Below the pieces are notes generated by a model. It saw only the letters and a program-made list of their open reading frames with translations. It made no database searches and was not told the DNA's origin. From contig NZ_JABASZ010000014.1 in the NCBI RefSeq assembly GCF_012979275.1, positions 62,001 to 126,000 of the forward strand: a stretch of DNA of 64,000 nt. Reading direction: 5' to 3'. Positions 28,543 through 37,180 of the stretch are shown here, in pieces. Position numbers and translations under genes: made by a program. Within the stretch, counting starts at the first letter, position 1. Every line of letters starts with the position of its first letter. The DNA comes from Pseudopontixanthobacter vadosimaris (GTDB taxonomy: Bacteria > Pseudomonadota > Alphaproteobacteria > Sphingomonadales > Sphingomonadaceae).

Positions 28543-29739
28543 ATGGCCCAGTTCAATTCATCCGATCCCGTCGTCATCATGTCCTATGCGCGCACGCCGA
28601 TGGGCGGAATGCAGGGCGCGCTGGCCGATGTATCGGCCACCGAACTCGGCGCGGCAGCGGTAAAGGCGGCCGTCGAACGTGCCGGAGTGGACGGCAGCGA
28701 CGTCGATCGCATCTACATGGGCTGCGTCCTTCCCGCCGGGCTGGGCCAGGCACCGGCGCGTCAGGCGGCCATCAAGGCGGGGCTGCCGAAATCGGTGCAG
28801 GCGACCACGGTAAACAAGGTCTGCGGCAGCGGGATGCAGACCGTCATCATGGGCGCGGAGGCGCTGGCTTCGGGCACGGTGGACACCGTGGTCGCCGGCG
28901 GAATGGAGAGCATGACCAACGCGCCCTATCTGCTGAAAAAACATCGCTCGGGCGCGCGGCTGGGCCATGACACGGCCTATGACCACATGTTCCTGGATGG
29001 ACTTGAAGATGCCTATGAGGAGGGCCGCGCCATGGGCACCTTCGCGCAGGACACGGCGAACGAATACCAGCTTACGCGCGAAGCGATGGACGAATATTCG
29101 ATCGAGAGCCTGCGCCGCGCCAATGCCGCGATCGAAAACGGTGCCTTCGCCGATGAGGTGGTGCCTGTCACCTTCACGACCCGCAAAGGCGAACAGACGG
29201 TCGAGCATGACGAGCAGCCCGGCCGCGGCAAACCCGACAAGATCCCGACGCTGCGCCCTGCCTTTGCGAAGGACGGCACCATCACCGCTGCAACCTCAAG
29301 TTCGATCTCCGACGGTGCCGCCGCCGTGGTGCTGTCGCGGGAAAGCCTGGCGAAGAACGCTGGCAGGACGCCGGTTGCGAGGATCGTCGCCATGGCCGCG
29401 CACGCGCAGGAGCCGGCGCAGTTCACCGTCGCGCCGATCGGTGCCATCGACAAGGTGCTGGAAAAGGCCGGCTGGAAAGCGGATGAGGTCGATCTGTGGG
29501 AAGTGAACGAAGCCTTCGCCTGCGTCGCCATGTTCGCCATGCGCGACATCGGCATTCCGCATGAAAAGATCAACGTCAATGGCGGCGGCACGGCGCTGGG
29601 TCACCCCATCGGCGCAAGCGGCACGCGCATCATCGTCACCCTGCTCAATGCGCTGAAGCAGCAGGGCAAGACCAGGGGTATCGCCAGCCTGTGCATCGGC
29701 GGCGGCGAAGCGACGGCAATTGCCGTGGAAATGCTCTGA
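28543..29739 (+). CDS. Acetyl-CoA acetyltransferase (thiolase II)
   Basis: A 398-residue cytoplasmic thiolase interconverting two acetyl-CoA with acetoacetyl-CoA (PhaA/AtoB type). Catalytic residues are visible: Cys94 in NKVCGSG, the histidine in GGGTALGHPIGASG near residue 355, and the second cysteine in LCIGGGEATA near residue 385. The ATG at 28543 has AAGG ten bases upstream; the frame is open far upstream but that stretch lies opposite the aldehyde dehydrogenase gene. Role could be polyhydroxybutyrate synthesis, ketone-body or fatty-acid metabolism. Confidence 0.95.
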   Translation: MAQFNSSDPVVIMSYARTPMGGMQGALADVSATELGAAAVKAAVERAGVDGSDVDRIYMGCVLPAGLGQAPARQAAIKAGLPKSVQATTVNKVCGSGMQTVIMGAEALASGTVDTVVAGGMESMTNAPYLLKKHRSGARLGHDTAYDHMFLDGLEDAYEEGRAMGTFAQDTANEYQLTREAMDEYSIESLRRANAAIENGAFADEVVPVTFTTRKGEQTVEHDEQPGRGKPDKIPTLRPAFAKDGTITAATSSSISDGAAAVVLSRESLAKNAGRTPVARIVAMAAHAQEPAQFTVAPIGAIDKVLEKAGWKADEVDLWEVNEAFACVAMFAMRDIGIPHEKINVNGGGTALGHPIGASGTRIIVTLLNALKQQGKTRGIASLCIGGGEATAIAVEML

Positions 29740-29756
29740 CCCTTGGAGCGCTGGGG

Positions 29757-29784
29757 CGGCGGGCCGAGGATCTTCTCCCCGCCG
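29757..29784 (+). terminator. Possible weak terminator after thiolase
   Basis: Inverted repeat CGGCGGG/CCCGCCG with a 14-base loop, 17 bases after the thiolase stop, followed by only a short T-containing stretch (ATTCCTC). It sits between two convergent genes and may serve either. Confidence 0.35.
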
Positions 29785-29789
29785 ATTCC

Positions 29790-30293
29790 TCAAGGTTCGC
29801 CGGCACCCCATAGCCGGGTCTGTCGCACATAACCGCGATGCCCCTCCACATCCAGGAGGCACCATCCATCCTCGCACGCACCCAGGGTTCCGACGACGCC
29901 CGGTTCGAGGTTCCATTTCAATGCCGCCGCATCCGACGGCGCGTTGCGCATAGGGGCCACACCGTCGTCGGTCACGATCGCGCCGCGTGCCGGATCGAGC
30001 AGGCGGGCGACCACCCAGCCCTGTTCGCCATCGGGATCCTCGATCATGCGCCAGCCTTCGACGACCCGCACGACCTTGATCGGCAGGCCAGGGCGGCTGT
30101 AGACCCATTCGACGGGATATTCCCGGCTTGGGCCGACGCGCATGTTCAGCCTGTCGCTGCGGATGGTCGCCCAATAGGGAACCTCGCGGTCCTGGCCCGA
30201 GGCAGGCGCGGGCGAGAAGAGGGCGGCCATGCAAACGGCCGCTGCAACAGCTAACGGGGAAGCCAGCGAGGGCTTTTCGGCAGGATTACGCAT
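29790..30293 (-). CDS. Exported SH3-domain protein
   Basis: A 167-residue protein with an N-terminal signal peptide (hydrophobic segment about residues 12-28 ending APASGQ). Two bacterial SH3-like repeats follow: one starts at RSDRLNMRVGPSREYPV, the second at GVAPMRNAPSDAA, each with the WR/GW(V/C) pattern (GWRMIEDPDGEQGWV; GWCLLDVEGHRGYV). Such domains bind peptidoglycan or peptides in the cell envelope. It is convergent with the thiolase gene and divergent from the 2-hydroxyacid dehydrogenase gene. Confidence 0.85.
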   Translation of the reverse strand: MRNPAEKPSLASPLAVAAAVCMAALFSPAPASGQDREVPYWATIRSDRLNMRVGPSREYPVEWVYSRPGLPIKVVRVVEGWRMIEDPDGEQGWVVARLLDPARGAIVTDDGVAPMRNAPSDAAALKWNLEPGVVGTLGACEDGWCLLDVEGHRGYVRQTRLWGAGEP

Positions 30294-30343
30294 CGTAATA
30301 CACCCTTACATCCCTGGAACCCTTCGCATCAAGACCGCATGGA

Positions 30344-30387
30344 GGCGCGCGCCAGTTCGGGGATGGCGCCCTTGACCGGCGCGCGCC
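30344..30387. repeat. Two copies of a GC palindrome upstream of a dehydrogenase gene
   Basis: The 10-base palindrome GGCGCGCGCC occurs at 30344-30353 and again at 30378-30387, 34 bases apart, in the intergenic space between the SH3-domain gene and the 2-hydroxyacid dehydrogenase. They can pair with each other as a stem or serve as two binding sites. The second copy ends 20 bases before the dehydrogenase start. Confidence 0.4.
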
Positions 30388-30407
30388 GGCGGGCCTAGCG
30401 AAGCAGC

Positions 30408-31418
30408 ATGGCCGAACACAATCCCTCGCCCCGCCGCACCGAACCTCCGCGTGTCGTCGTCACCCGCCATCTGCTGCCGGAGATCGAACAGCGGCTGTGC
30501 GAGCTTTTCGACACGAGCCTCAATCCTCACGACACCCCCATGAAGCGCGAGGAAATCGCCGCCGCGATGCAGGAGGCCGACGTGCTGGTGCCGACGGTAA
30601 CCGATTTTATCGACGCAGAACTGATTCTGCAGGCTGGTCCGCAACTCGGCCTCATCGCCAGTTTCGGCGCGGGGACCGACCATATCGATCTTGCCGCAGC
30701 ACGCAGCCGCAAGATCATCGTCACCAACACGCCCGGCGTATTCACCGACGATACGGCCGATCTCGCCATGGAAATGATCATCGGCGTTCCGCGCCGCGTG
30801 CGCGAAGGCATCGCGCTGGTGCGGCGCGGCGAATGGAGCGGCTGGGCGCCCTCGGCGCTGCTGGGACGGCAGTTAGGCGGCAAGGTGCTCGGCATCGTCG
30901 GCATGGGGCGGATCGGGCAGGCGGTGGCGCACCGCGCCCGCGCCTTCGGCCTGCGGATCGCCTATCACAATCGCCACCGCCTGCCGCCGGCCATCGAGAA
31001 CGTCTTTGCAGCCGAGTTCGTGGAAAATCTCGACGATCTGCTGGGCCGGTCCGATATCGTGACCCTGCATTGCCCCTCCACCCCTGACACTGCGGGATTG
31101 CTGGATGCGCGGCGCATCGGATTGATGAAGCCGGGCGCCGCACTCATCAACACCGCGCGAGGCGACCTGCTCGATCAGGAGGCGCTGATCGCGGCGCTCG
31201 AAAGCGGGGCGCTGATCGGCGCGGGTCTGGATGTCTACCCCCACGAACCGCTGGTGGATGCGCGCCTGATCGCCCATCCCAATGTCATGACCCTGCCCCA
31301 CATCGGCAGCGCCACGATGGAGGGACGTGAGGCATCGGGCGACAAGATCATCGCCAATATCCGCTTCTGGATGGACGGGCATCGTCCGCCGGACCAGGTG
31401 CTGGAGGGACTTGTCTGA
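30408..31418 (+). CDS. D-isomer-specific 2-hydroxyacid dehydrogenase
   Basis: A 336-residue NAD(P)H-dependent oxidoreductase of the glyoxylate/hydroxypyruvate reductase group. The Rossmann motif GIVGMGRIGQAV is near residue 164. The catalytic arginine is in NTARGDLLDQ, the acid in GLDVYPHEP and the catalytic histidine in LPHIGSAT. The substrate-binding FGAGTDHID loop is near residue 84. The protein could reduce glyoxylate, hydroxypyruvate or another 2-oxoacid; the sequence does not say which. It stands alone in its orientation up to the gene relic at 31457. Confidence 0.9.
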   Translation: MAEHNPSPRRTEPPRVVVTRHLLPEIEQRLCELFDTSLNPHDTPMKREEIAAAMQEADVLVPTVTDFIDAELILQAGPQLGLIASFGAGTDHIDLAAARSRKIIVTNTPGVFTDDTADLAMEMIIGVPRRVREGIALVRRGEWSGWAPSALLGRQLGGKVLGIVGMGRIGQAVAHRARAFGLRIAYHNRHRLPPAIENVFAAEFVENLDDLLGRSDIVTLHCPSTPDTAGLLDARRIGLMKPGAALINTARGDLLDQEALIAALESGALIGAGLDVYPHEPLVDARLIAHPNVMTLPHIGSATMEGREASGDKIIANIRFWMDGHRPPDQVLEGLV

Positions 31419-31456
31419 CCGCCCGCGGGAACCATGATGCACCGGAGGATAGAAGG

Positions 31457-31552
31457 ATGACGGCGATATCGGGCAGGTGCCATTGCGGCGCCATCAGCTA
31501 TTCGGCCCTCGCTTCGCCCCAGCATCGTCGGATGGGTTCCGGGCATGGCTGA
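31457..31552 (+). pseudogene. Truncated GFA-family (glutathione-dependent formaldehyde-activating-like) remnant
   Basis: A 31-codon frame beginning MTAISGRCHCGAISYSA, which matches the first zinc-binding CxCGAIxY motif of GFA/CENP-V domain proteins. It then changes to unrelated sequence and stops. A good ribosome-binding site (GGAGG, eight bases ahead) remains. The second CxxC motif and the rest of the roughly 120-residue domain are absent before the next gene at 31677. It looks like the 5' stump of a gene that lost its body by deletion. The 124 bases between it and the amidohydrolase gene show nothing else recognisable. Confidence 0.55.
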
Positions 31553-31676
31553 ACTGCCCGGCTTCCCTATTTACCCGGACATGGATTGAACCCGCCTCGC
31601 CGCCGATTGTGCCGCAGGGCAAAACCGTGTCACACAGGCGAAGGGTAGAACAAGCAAGAGCGAGGGGACCGCAGCA

Positions 31677-32738
31677 ATGGCCGAAGAAATCATCGATCCC
31701 GAACTGCCGATCATCGATCCGCATCATCATCTCTGGGATCTGCGGCCGATCATCCCCGCCTTTCCAGAACCCCGGCACGAGTTTCTAGAGGCGATTGCCG
31801 GCGCAGCCTCTTACAATTTCGATGCGCTGCAGGCCGACACGAAAGGCGGGTCTGCCGCCGGCCACAACATTGTCGCTACCGTGTTCATGGAATGCGGTGC
31901 CTTCTACAATCCCGCTTATGGCGATGCCGACAAGGTCGTCGGCGAGGTAGAATACGTCAATGGCGTCGCGGCGCAGGGGGCCAGCGGATTGTACGGCGGC
32001 TATCGGCCCTGCGCCGCCATCGTCGGCCATGCCGACCTGAGTCGCGGAGATGCGGCGCGCCCCATCCTGGAACGGCTGCGACAGGCAGCACCGGAACGCT
32101 TCAAGGGTGTCCGGCATGCCGCTGCGTGGGACGCGGATGCGGACGTCCTCGGCCCGCCCTTCCATGCGCCCGAAGGCCTGTATGGGAGCGACGCATTCCG
32201 CGAAGGCTTCCGGCATCTGGTGCAGATGGAGCTGACCTTCGATGCCTGGGTGCTGGAGCCGCAATTGCCGGATGTCATCGCCCTGGCCCAAGCCTTCCCC
32301 GATCAGCCGATTATTCTCGACCATTGCGGAACGCCGCTCAATATCGCGTCCTATCGCGGCACCCTGCCTGAACATTTCGGCCGCTGGAAAGCCAACATCG
32401 AAGAACTCGCCACCTGCGAGAATGTCAGTGTCAAACTGGGCGGCCTCGCCATGGCGTTCTGCGGAATGCCCGAACAGGGGCCGGCAGTGGGCTGCGGGTC
32501 CGAAACCCTCGCTGCCCTCTGGAAACCATATATCGAGACCTGCATCGAGGCATTCGGTGCCGGGCGGGCAATGTTCGAAAGCAATTACCCGGTCGATCGC
32601 TGGGGTGCGGATTACGACACGCTCTGGAACGCCTTCAAGCGATTGGCTCAAGGCGCTTCCGGGGCCGAGAAACATTCGCTGTTTGCCGCTACGGCGGCAA
32701 AGGCATACGGAATTGAGCAGGTGCTGCTGCCCAACTGA
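31677..32738 (+). CDS. Amidohydrolase-family metal-dependent hydrolase
   Basis: A 353-residue TIM-barrel hydrolase of the amidohydrolase 2 (COG3618-type lactonase-like) family. The metal-binding signature DPHHHLWDL is at residues 16-24. Further family features are LVQMELTFDAWVLEPQL, ILDHCGTPLN (near residue 205) and MFESNYPVDRWG near residue 305, with the conserved aspartate. Members hydrolyse lactones or decarboxylate aromatic acids; the substrate here is unknown. It is followed 101 bases later by a nitronate monooxygenase gene in the same orientation. Confidence 0.88.
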   Translation: MAEEIIDPELPIIDPHHHLWDLRPIIPAFPEPRHEFLEAIAGAASYNFDALQADTKGGSAAGHNIVATVFMECGAFYNPAYGDADKVVGEVEYVNGVAAQGASGLYGGYRPCAAIVGHADLSRGDAARPILERLRQAAPERFKGVRHAAAWDADADVLGPPFHAPEGLYGSDAFREGFRHLVQMELTFDAWVLEPQLPDVIALAQAFPDQPIILDHCGTPLNIASYRGTLPEHFGRWKANIEELATCENVSVKLGGLAMAFCGMPEQGPAVGCGSETLAALWKPYIETCIEAFGAGRAMFESNYPVDRWGADYDTLWNAFKRLAQGASGAEKHSLFAATAAKAYGIEQVLLPN

Positions 32739-32839
32739 TCACGGCGGCAGCAATACCCGGCAGCGGCGCACCTCCCTCGACAACCGCGAATTCCCCGCAT
32801 AGACACGCCGACAGGTTTCATCCCGCAACGGAGCTTTAC

Positions 32840-33811
32840 ATGGCCCTTCCCGCCCCTTTCGACAATTTGCGCCTCCCGATCATCGGTTCACCGCTGTTCA
32901 TCGTTTCGGTGCCGGAACTGGTCATCGCGCAATGCAAGGCCGGGATCATCGGTGCCTTCCCGGCGCTGAATGCACGCCCATCGGGAATGCTGGACGAATG
33001 GCTCCACCGGATCACCGAGGAGCTTGCGGCGCACAACCGCGATAATCCCGAACGTCCGGCCGCCCCTTATGCCGTCAACCAGATCGTGCACAAGAGCAAC
33101 AACCGGCTGGAAGAGGACATGCAGGTCTGCGAAAAATGGCAGGTGCCGATGGTCATCAGTTCGCTTGGCGCGCGCGAGGAAGTGTTCTCCGCCGTCAGGA
33201 ACTGGGGCGGCATCACCATGCATGACGTGATCAACGACAAGTTTTCACGCAAGGCGATCGAGAAAGGTGCGACCGGCCTGATCCCCGTTGCAGCGGGCGC
33301 GGGCGGCCATGCCGGAACGCAGTCGCCCTTCGCCCTGATGCAGGAAATCCGCAGCTGGTTCGATGGTCCCGTGGCTCTCTCCGGCTCCATCGCGCATGGC
33401 CGGTCGGTGCTGGCGGCCCAGGCGATGGGCGCGGATTTCGCCTATATCGGCAGCCCGTGGATCGCGACCAAGGAAGCCAATGCCGACGAGGCCTACAAGC
33501 AGTCCGTCGTCGACAGCAAGGCAGGCGACATCGTCTACACCAATCTGTTTACCGGCGTACACGGCAATTACCTGCGGTCCTCCATCGAAGGTGCGGGCCT
33601 CGACCCTGACAATCTGCCGCAGAGCGACCCGAGTGCGATGAATTTCGGTTCGGGCGGCAACAGCAAGGCCAAGGCCTGGAAGGATATCTGGGGATCCGGT
33701 CAGGGCGTGGGCATGGTCGATGCCGTGGAAAGCGTGGCGGACCGTGTCGCAAGGCTCGAGCGGGAATATAATACGGCGCGAACCGAATTGATGGCCCGGA
33801 TCGGAACCTGA
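32840..33811 (+). CDS. Nitronate monooxygenase (2-nitropropane dioxygenase family)
   Basis: A 323-residue FMN-dependent TIM-barrel protein. Signs of the family: RLPIIGSPLFIVS at the N-terminus, NQIVHKSNNR, GITMHDVINDKF, and the FMN/phosphate-binding GAGGHAGTQSPFALM near residue 155, then ALSGSIAHGRSV and ADFAYIGSPWIATKEA. Proteins of this class detoxify nitronates such as propionate-3-nitronate; some are enoyl reductases. The ATG at 32840 follows CGGAG. It may be co-transcribed with the amidohydrolase. Confidence 0.9.
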   Translation: MALPAPFDNLRLPIIGSPLFIVSVPELVIAQCKAGIIGAFPALNARPSGMLDEWLHRITEELAAHNRDNPERPAAPYAVNQIVHKSNNRLEEDMQVCEKWQVPMVISSLGAREEVFSAVRNWGGITMHDVINDKFSRKAIEKGATGLIPVAAGAGGHAGTQSPFALMQEIRSWFDGPVALSGSIAHGRSVLAAQAMGADFAYIGSPWIATKEANADEAYKQSVVDSKAGDIVYTNLFTGVHGNYLRSSIEGAGLDPDNLPQSDPSAMNFGSGGNSKAKAWKDIWGSGQGVGMVDAVESVADRVARLEREYNTARTELMARIGT

Positions 33812-33825
33812 AGGGCGGGTCAGGC

Positions 33826-34350
33826 AGAGCAAACCAGAACCCTGCCTCCTTGAGGTTAGAGGTGAAGGTCGTCGTCCTCACTTTCGGCATCAGATTTTGA
33901 GGCACCGTCAACGTTCCATGGCGCACCAGCCACCCGGCAATGCGTTCTGCCGGATTTGCGTTTTCCTCGAAGCTGACAGAAACTTCAGTGGCCGGTCTGA
34001 ACTCCTGTCCCGCGAAATGGGTCAGACCTCGGCTGTCCACGTGACTGTCCCCAGTGGCTTCGCAGCTGATGAGCACCGCGCCGGAAGGGTTCCGCAGCTT
34101 GCCAGCGTTCCATGGCCGCCACGGTTTCCTCGCGCACCATCATGAGCGCGGCAGGCGGCCAGCCAATCGCAAGCGCATTGCCGCAGTCTTATGCAATCCG
34201 CGCGTCAAGGATGCGAGGCTGCGGATCACGGCACCCTCAAGGAGCACGGCTTTGCCCCTACCGGCCAGTTGCTCGCGAAGGATTTCAGCGCCGGGGACAG
34301 TCTCTTGCGAACAATCAATAACAAGCGCATTCGTCAGAAGGCATTTGAAT
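33826..34350 (-). pseudogene. Decayed coding relic split over three frames
   Basis: This 630-base stretch (33812-34441) has no intact gene. On the minus strand it carries protein-like segments in successive frames. One (34350-34140) includes LVIDCSQETVPGAEILREQL and ends at a stop; the next, from about 34147, reads ALMMVREETVAAMERWQAAE; the last (from about 34085 down) reads GAVLISCEATGDSHVD and later KVRTTTFTSNLKEAGF. Moving from one to the next requires two frame changes. This fits a former gene broken by indels. I do not recognise the family, and boundaries are approximate. Confidence 0.4.
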
Positions 34351-34441
34351 AGGAATGGACCCGTACTCCATTATTCTCATCCGCATCGATCCTGCGCTGC
34401 CGACATCTCGCTGCGCCGCCGGGCGACCGCGGCCGATCGTT

Positions 34442-34963
34442 TCAGAACATCCCGAGCGCCAGACCTTCCGCCATCGCCTGCCCAAGATCGCGGCATAGCG
34501 CCAGTTCCGCTTCCGGCACGGTTTTGGAGGCGAGGATCTCCTCTTTCGTCTGCGCCGCCATGTTGATGATGAGGGGTTCGGCCACGCGCTTCAGGCGCCA
34601 GCCCTGCGCGATCCTGTCGATCTGCGCCTGCGCTCCCTGCCCGTCGGACCCTGCCGCGATGATGGTGCAGAACGCCCGGCCCTCGATCCTGCCCAGCACC
34701 TCGTAATAGCAGCGATCGAACATCTCCTTCATCATGCCGCTCATGGTGGCCAGATTTTCAGGACAGACGAAGATATAGGCCGCTGCCGCCAGAATATCGG
34801 CAGGCTCGACCCGGGAGGCCGGAAGCATTCGCGCCCGCTCCCGCCCCTCCGCCTGACCGGCACCTTCCATCGCGGCACGCGCCATCGCGTCGCTCGCGCC
34901 GGTGCGGCTGTGCCAGGCGATCAGCACGTGAGGTTCGCCAAGCGGGTCGGATGCACGATCCAT
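34442..34963 (-). CDS. Flavodoxin-like NAD(P)H oxidoreductase
   Basis: A protein of about 173 residues with a flavodoxin fold: VLIAWHSRTGASDAMARA at the N-terminus is the FMN phosphate-binding loop, and YIFVCPENLATMSGMMKEMFDRCYYE matches the NADPH-dependent FMN reductase/flavodoxin_2 pattern around the flavin ring. I prefer the ATG at 34963, preceded by GGTGGAAGC; an in-frame ATG lies six codons earlier at 34981. It is divergent from recJ, with about 77 bases between the starts. Electron donor and acceptor are unknown. Confidence 0.78.
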   Translation of the reverse strand: MDRASDPLGEPHVLIAWHSRTGASDAMARAAMEGAGQAEGRERARMLPASRVEPADILAAAAYIFVCPENLATMSGMMKEMFDRCYYEVLGRIEGRAFCTIIAAGSDGQGAQAQIDRIAQGWRLKRVAEPLIINMAAQTKEEILASKTVPEAELALCRDLGQAMAEGLALGMF

Positions 34964-35040
34964 GCTTCCACCTTCGATCATCTCGGCCCTGAGTCAATGG
35001 CACGCTTTCGGTTAGCGAACTGTTCCTGTAGGGACGCGCC

Positions 35041-36825
35041 ATGGCTTCCAGCGCTTATTCTTCCGTCTTCGGCGTCGACAGTTCCCTCTCCGGCCGCGCA
35101 TGGCAGTGGCGGGGCGGGAACATGGCCCTGTCGGGCGGCGACGGGGCAGGTGGCGATATCGTCACGCAGCTGCTCTCCTCTCGCGGTGTGGCGCGCGAGG
35201 ACATAGAGACGCATCGCAATCCGACCTTGCGTAATTTCCTGCCCGATCCCTCGCAGTTTCAGGACATGCAATGCGCGGCGGATCGGATCGCGCAGGCTGT
35301 GCTGACGAGGGAAACCGTTACGATCTACGGCGATTACGACGTGGACGGGGCCACCAGTTCGGCATTGCTTATCCGCTTGTTCAGGATGCTCGGCCATGAT
35401 GCGGGCTATTACATTCCCGACCGTCTGCTGGAAGGGTACGGCCCCAGCGGCGCGGCGCTCGTCAGGCTGGCGGAACAGGGGTCGAGCCTGATCGTCACGG
35501 TGGATTGCGGGGCCATGGCTCATTCTGCGCTGCAGATGGCGCATGATGCCGGCGTCGACGTGATCGTGGTCGATCATCATAAATGTTCCGCCGAACTGCC
35601 GCGCGCGGTGGCGATGGTGAACCCCAACCGGCTGGACGAAAGCGAGATCGGAGCCAGCCACGGCCACCTTGCCGCAGTAGGTGTCGCATTCCTGCTGGCT
35701 GTCGCGGTCTGCCGCACCTTGCGGCAGCGCGGTTTCTTCGCCGGCAAGGCAGAACCCAATCTGATGGCGCTGCTCGACCTGGTGGCACTTGGCACCGTAG
35801 CCGACGTGGCTGCGCTCCACGGGCTGAACCGCGCGCTCGTGGCGCAAGGGCTGAAAGTCATGGCGCACCGCGAGAACATCGGCATGGCCGCGCTGATCGA
35901 TGCCAGCCGCCTGAAGCGCGCACCGGCATGCAGCGATCTCGGCTTCGCGCTCGGGCCGCGCATCAACGCCGGCGGGCGGGTCGGCGAATCGACGCTTGGC
36001 GTGCGGCTGCTGGTGACCGGTGATCCCGACGAGGCCCGCGCTATCGCAGCCCAGCTTTCCGCCCTGAACGAGGATCGTCGCATGATCGAGGCGGAAGTGC
36101 AGCAGGCTGCGGAGGTTTCGGCGGAGAAGCAGCACAACCGCTCCGTGATCGTGGTGAGCGGAGCTGGATGGCACCCCGGTGTCATCGGGATCGTTGCCGG
36201 ACGGCTCAAGGAAAAGACGGGCAAGCCGGTGGTCGTCATCGCCAGCGATCCGGCATCGGGCGAAGGCAAGGGGTCCGGCCGTTCGATTCCCGGTGTGGAT
36301 CTTGGCGCGGCCATCATCGCCGCACGCGAACACGGGCTGCTGATCGCAGGCGGCGGCCACGCCATGGCGGCGGGACTGACGGTGGCGAGCGATGGAATCG
36401 ATGCTCTGGCCGATTGGCTGGACGAAAGATTGTCTCCAGCGGTCGCCCGCGCCAGCGCCGCGGCGATCCTGAAGCTGGACCTGTCCATCGCCCCTTCCGG
36501 ACTGACGCCGCAACTCGTCGAAACGCTGGAAAGCGCCGGACCCTACGGCGTGGGCTGGCCCGGCCCCCGCATCGCGGTCGGCCCGGTCCATCTCGTCAAG
36601 GCCGACATGGTGGGGAACGATCACGTGCGCCTGGTCGCAAGCGGCAATGACGGGGCCTCGTTCAAGGCGATCGCCTTCCGTGCCGCTGAAACCGACATGG
36701 GGCAGGCCCTGCTCCATGCCTCTCGCGGCCGCAGATTGTGGCTGGCTGGCCGTGCGAAGATCGACGATTGGGGGAAACGCACCCAGGCGGAACTGCATCT
36801 GGAGGATGCCGCCTGGGCAGACTGA
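35041..36825 (+). CDS. recJ: Single-stranded-DNA-specific exonuclease RecJ
   Basis: A 594-residue 5'-3' exonuclease of the DHH phosphoesterase family, acting in recombination and mismatch repair. Motifs in order: YGDYDVDGATSSA (motif I), VDCGAMAH (II), VVDHHKC (III, the DHH), DLVALGTVADVA (IV), and DHHA1 region GRSIPGVDL with AGGGHAMAAG near residue 440. A C-terminal OB-like domain follows. Length is typical. Followed by a promoter-like stretch and tRNA-Glu. Confidence 0.95.
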   Translation: MASSAYSSVFGVDSSLSGRAWQWRGGNMALSGGDGAGGDIVTQLLSSRGVAREDIETHRNPTLRNFLPDPSQFQDMQCAADRIAQAVLTRETVTIYGDYDVDGATSSALLIRLFRMLGHDAGYYIPDRLLEGYGPSGAALVRLAEQGSSLIVTVDCGAMAHSALQMAHDAGVDVIVVDHHKCSAELPRAVAMVNPNRLDESEIGASHGHLAAVGVAFLLAVAVCRTLRQRGFFAGKAEPNLMALLDLVALGTVADVAALHGLNRALVAQGLKVMAHRENIGMAALIDASRLKRAPACSDLGFALGPRINAGGRVGESTLGVRLLVTGDPDEARAIAAQLSALNEDRRMIEAEVQQAAEVSAEKQHNRSVIVVSGAGWHPGVIGIVAGRLKEKTGKPVVVIASDPASGEGKGSGRSIPGVDLGAAIIAAREHGLLIAGGGHAMAAGLTVASDGIDALADWLDERLSPAVARASAAAILKLDLSIAPSGLTPQLVETLESAGPYGVGWPGPRIAVGPVHLVKADMVGNDHVRLVASGNDGASFKAIAFRAAETDMGQALLHASRGRRLWLAGRAKIDDWGKRTQAELHLEDAAWAD

Positions 36826-36902
36826 CGCAGCAGAACCGGCAGGGTCAGCGGCGGAGGCGCAATCTTTTTTCCCGTCAATTGCCTTTTCCTGCTCGCACGG
36901 GC

Positions 36903-36931
36903 TTGACCGCAAAGCCACACCGACCTAATTG
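36903..36931 (+). promoter_or_regulatory. Candidate sigma-70 promoter for tRNA-Glu
   Basis: TTGACC at 36903-36908 and TAATTG at 36926-36931 are separated by 17 bases, a good match to a housekeeping promoter. The expected start site is about 36938, some 26 bases before the tRNA gene. The 138 bases between recJ and the tRNA hold nothing else apart from a T-run at about 36862. Confidence 0.45.
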
Positions 36932-36963
36932 CGCCGCCACGCCACCGGTTCAAACACTGGCAT

Positions 36964-37038
36964 GGCCCCTTCGTCTAGCGGTTAGGACGCGGCCCTTTCA
37001 CGGCTGAAACACGGGTTCGATTCCCGTAGGGGTCACCA
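36964..37038 (+). tRNA. tRNA-Glu (anticodon TTC)
   Basis: Cloverleaf can be folded by eye. The acceptor stem pairs GGCCCCT with AGGGGTC (one G-T pair). The anticodon stem CGGCC/GGCTG encloses loop CTTTCAC with anticodon TTC at 36997-36999. The T-arm is ACGGGTTCGATTCCCGT. Discriminator A and an encoded CCA end (37036-37038) follow. The D-arm contains TAGCGGTTAGGA. The 142 bases to phoR hold nothing recognisable. Confidence 0.96.
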
Positions 37039-37180
37039 CCGGTGGCGCATATCTCCTCATTTCGCGATCCATCGGATAGGCCGCCATCTTCATGGCGCGT
37101 GCGCTCCTGATCGACTTATTCACATGGCGCGGCGCTCCACTGGCACATCACAGATTTGATGGCTAAGGCTGCTATCCAGC

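Noticed and set aside
32884-32899. GTTC repeat resembling a LexA box
   Set aside because: The spacer is six bases, not seven, and it lies inside the nitronate monooxygenase coding region.
36940-36960. GGTTCAAAC just before tRNA-Glu, resembling another T-arm
   Set aside because: The flanking bases do not pair into a stem and no acceptor or anticodon arm is present.
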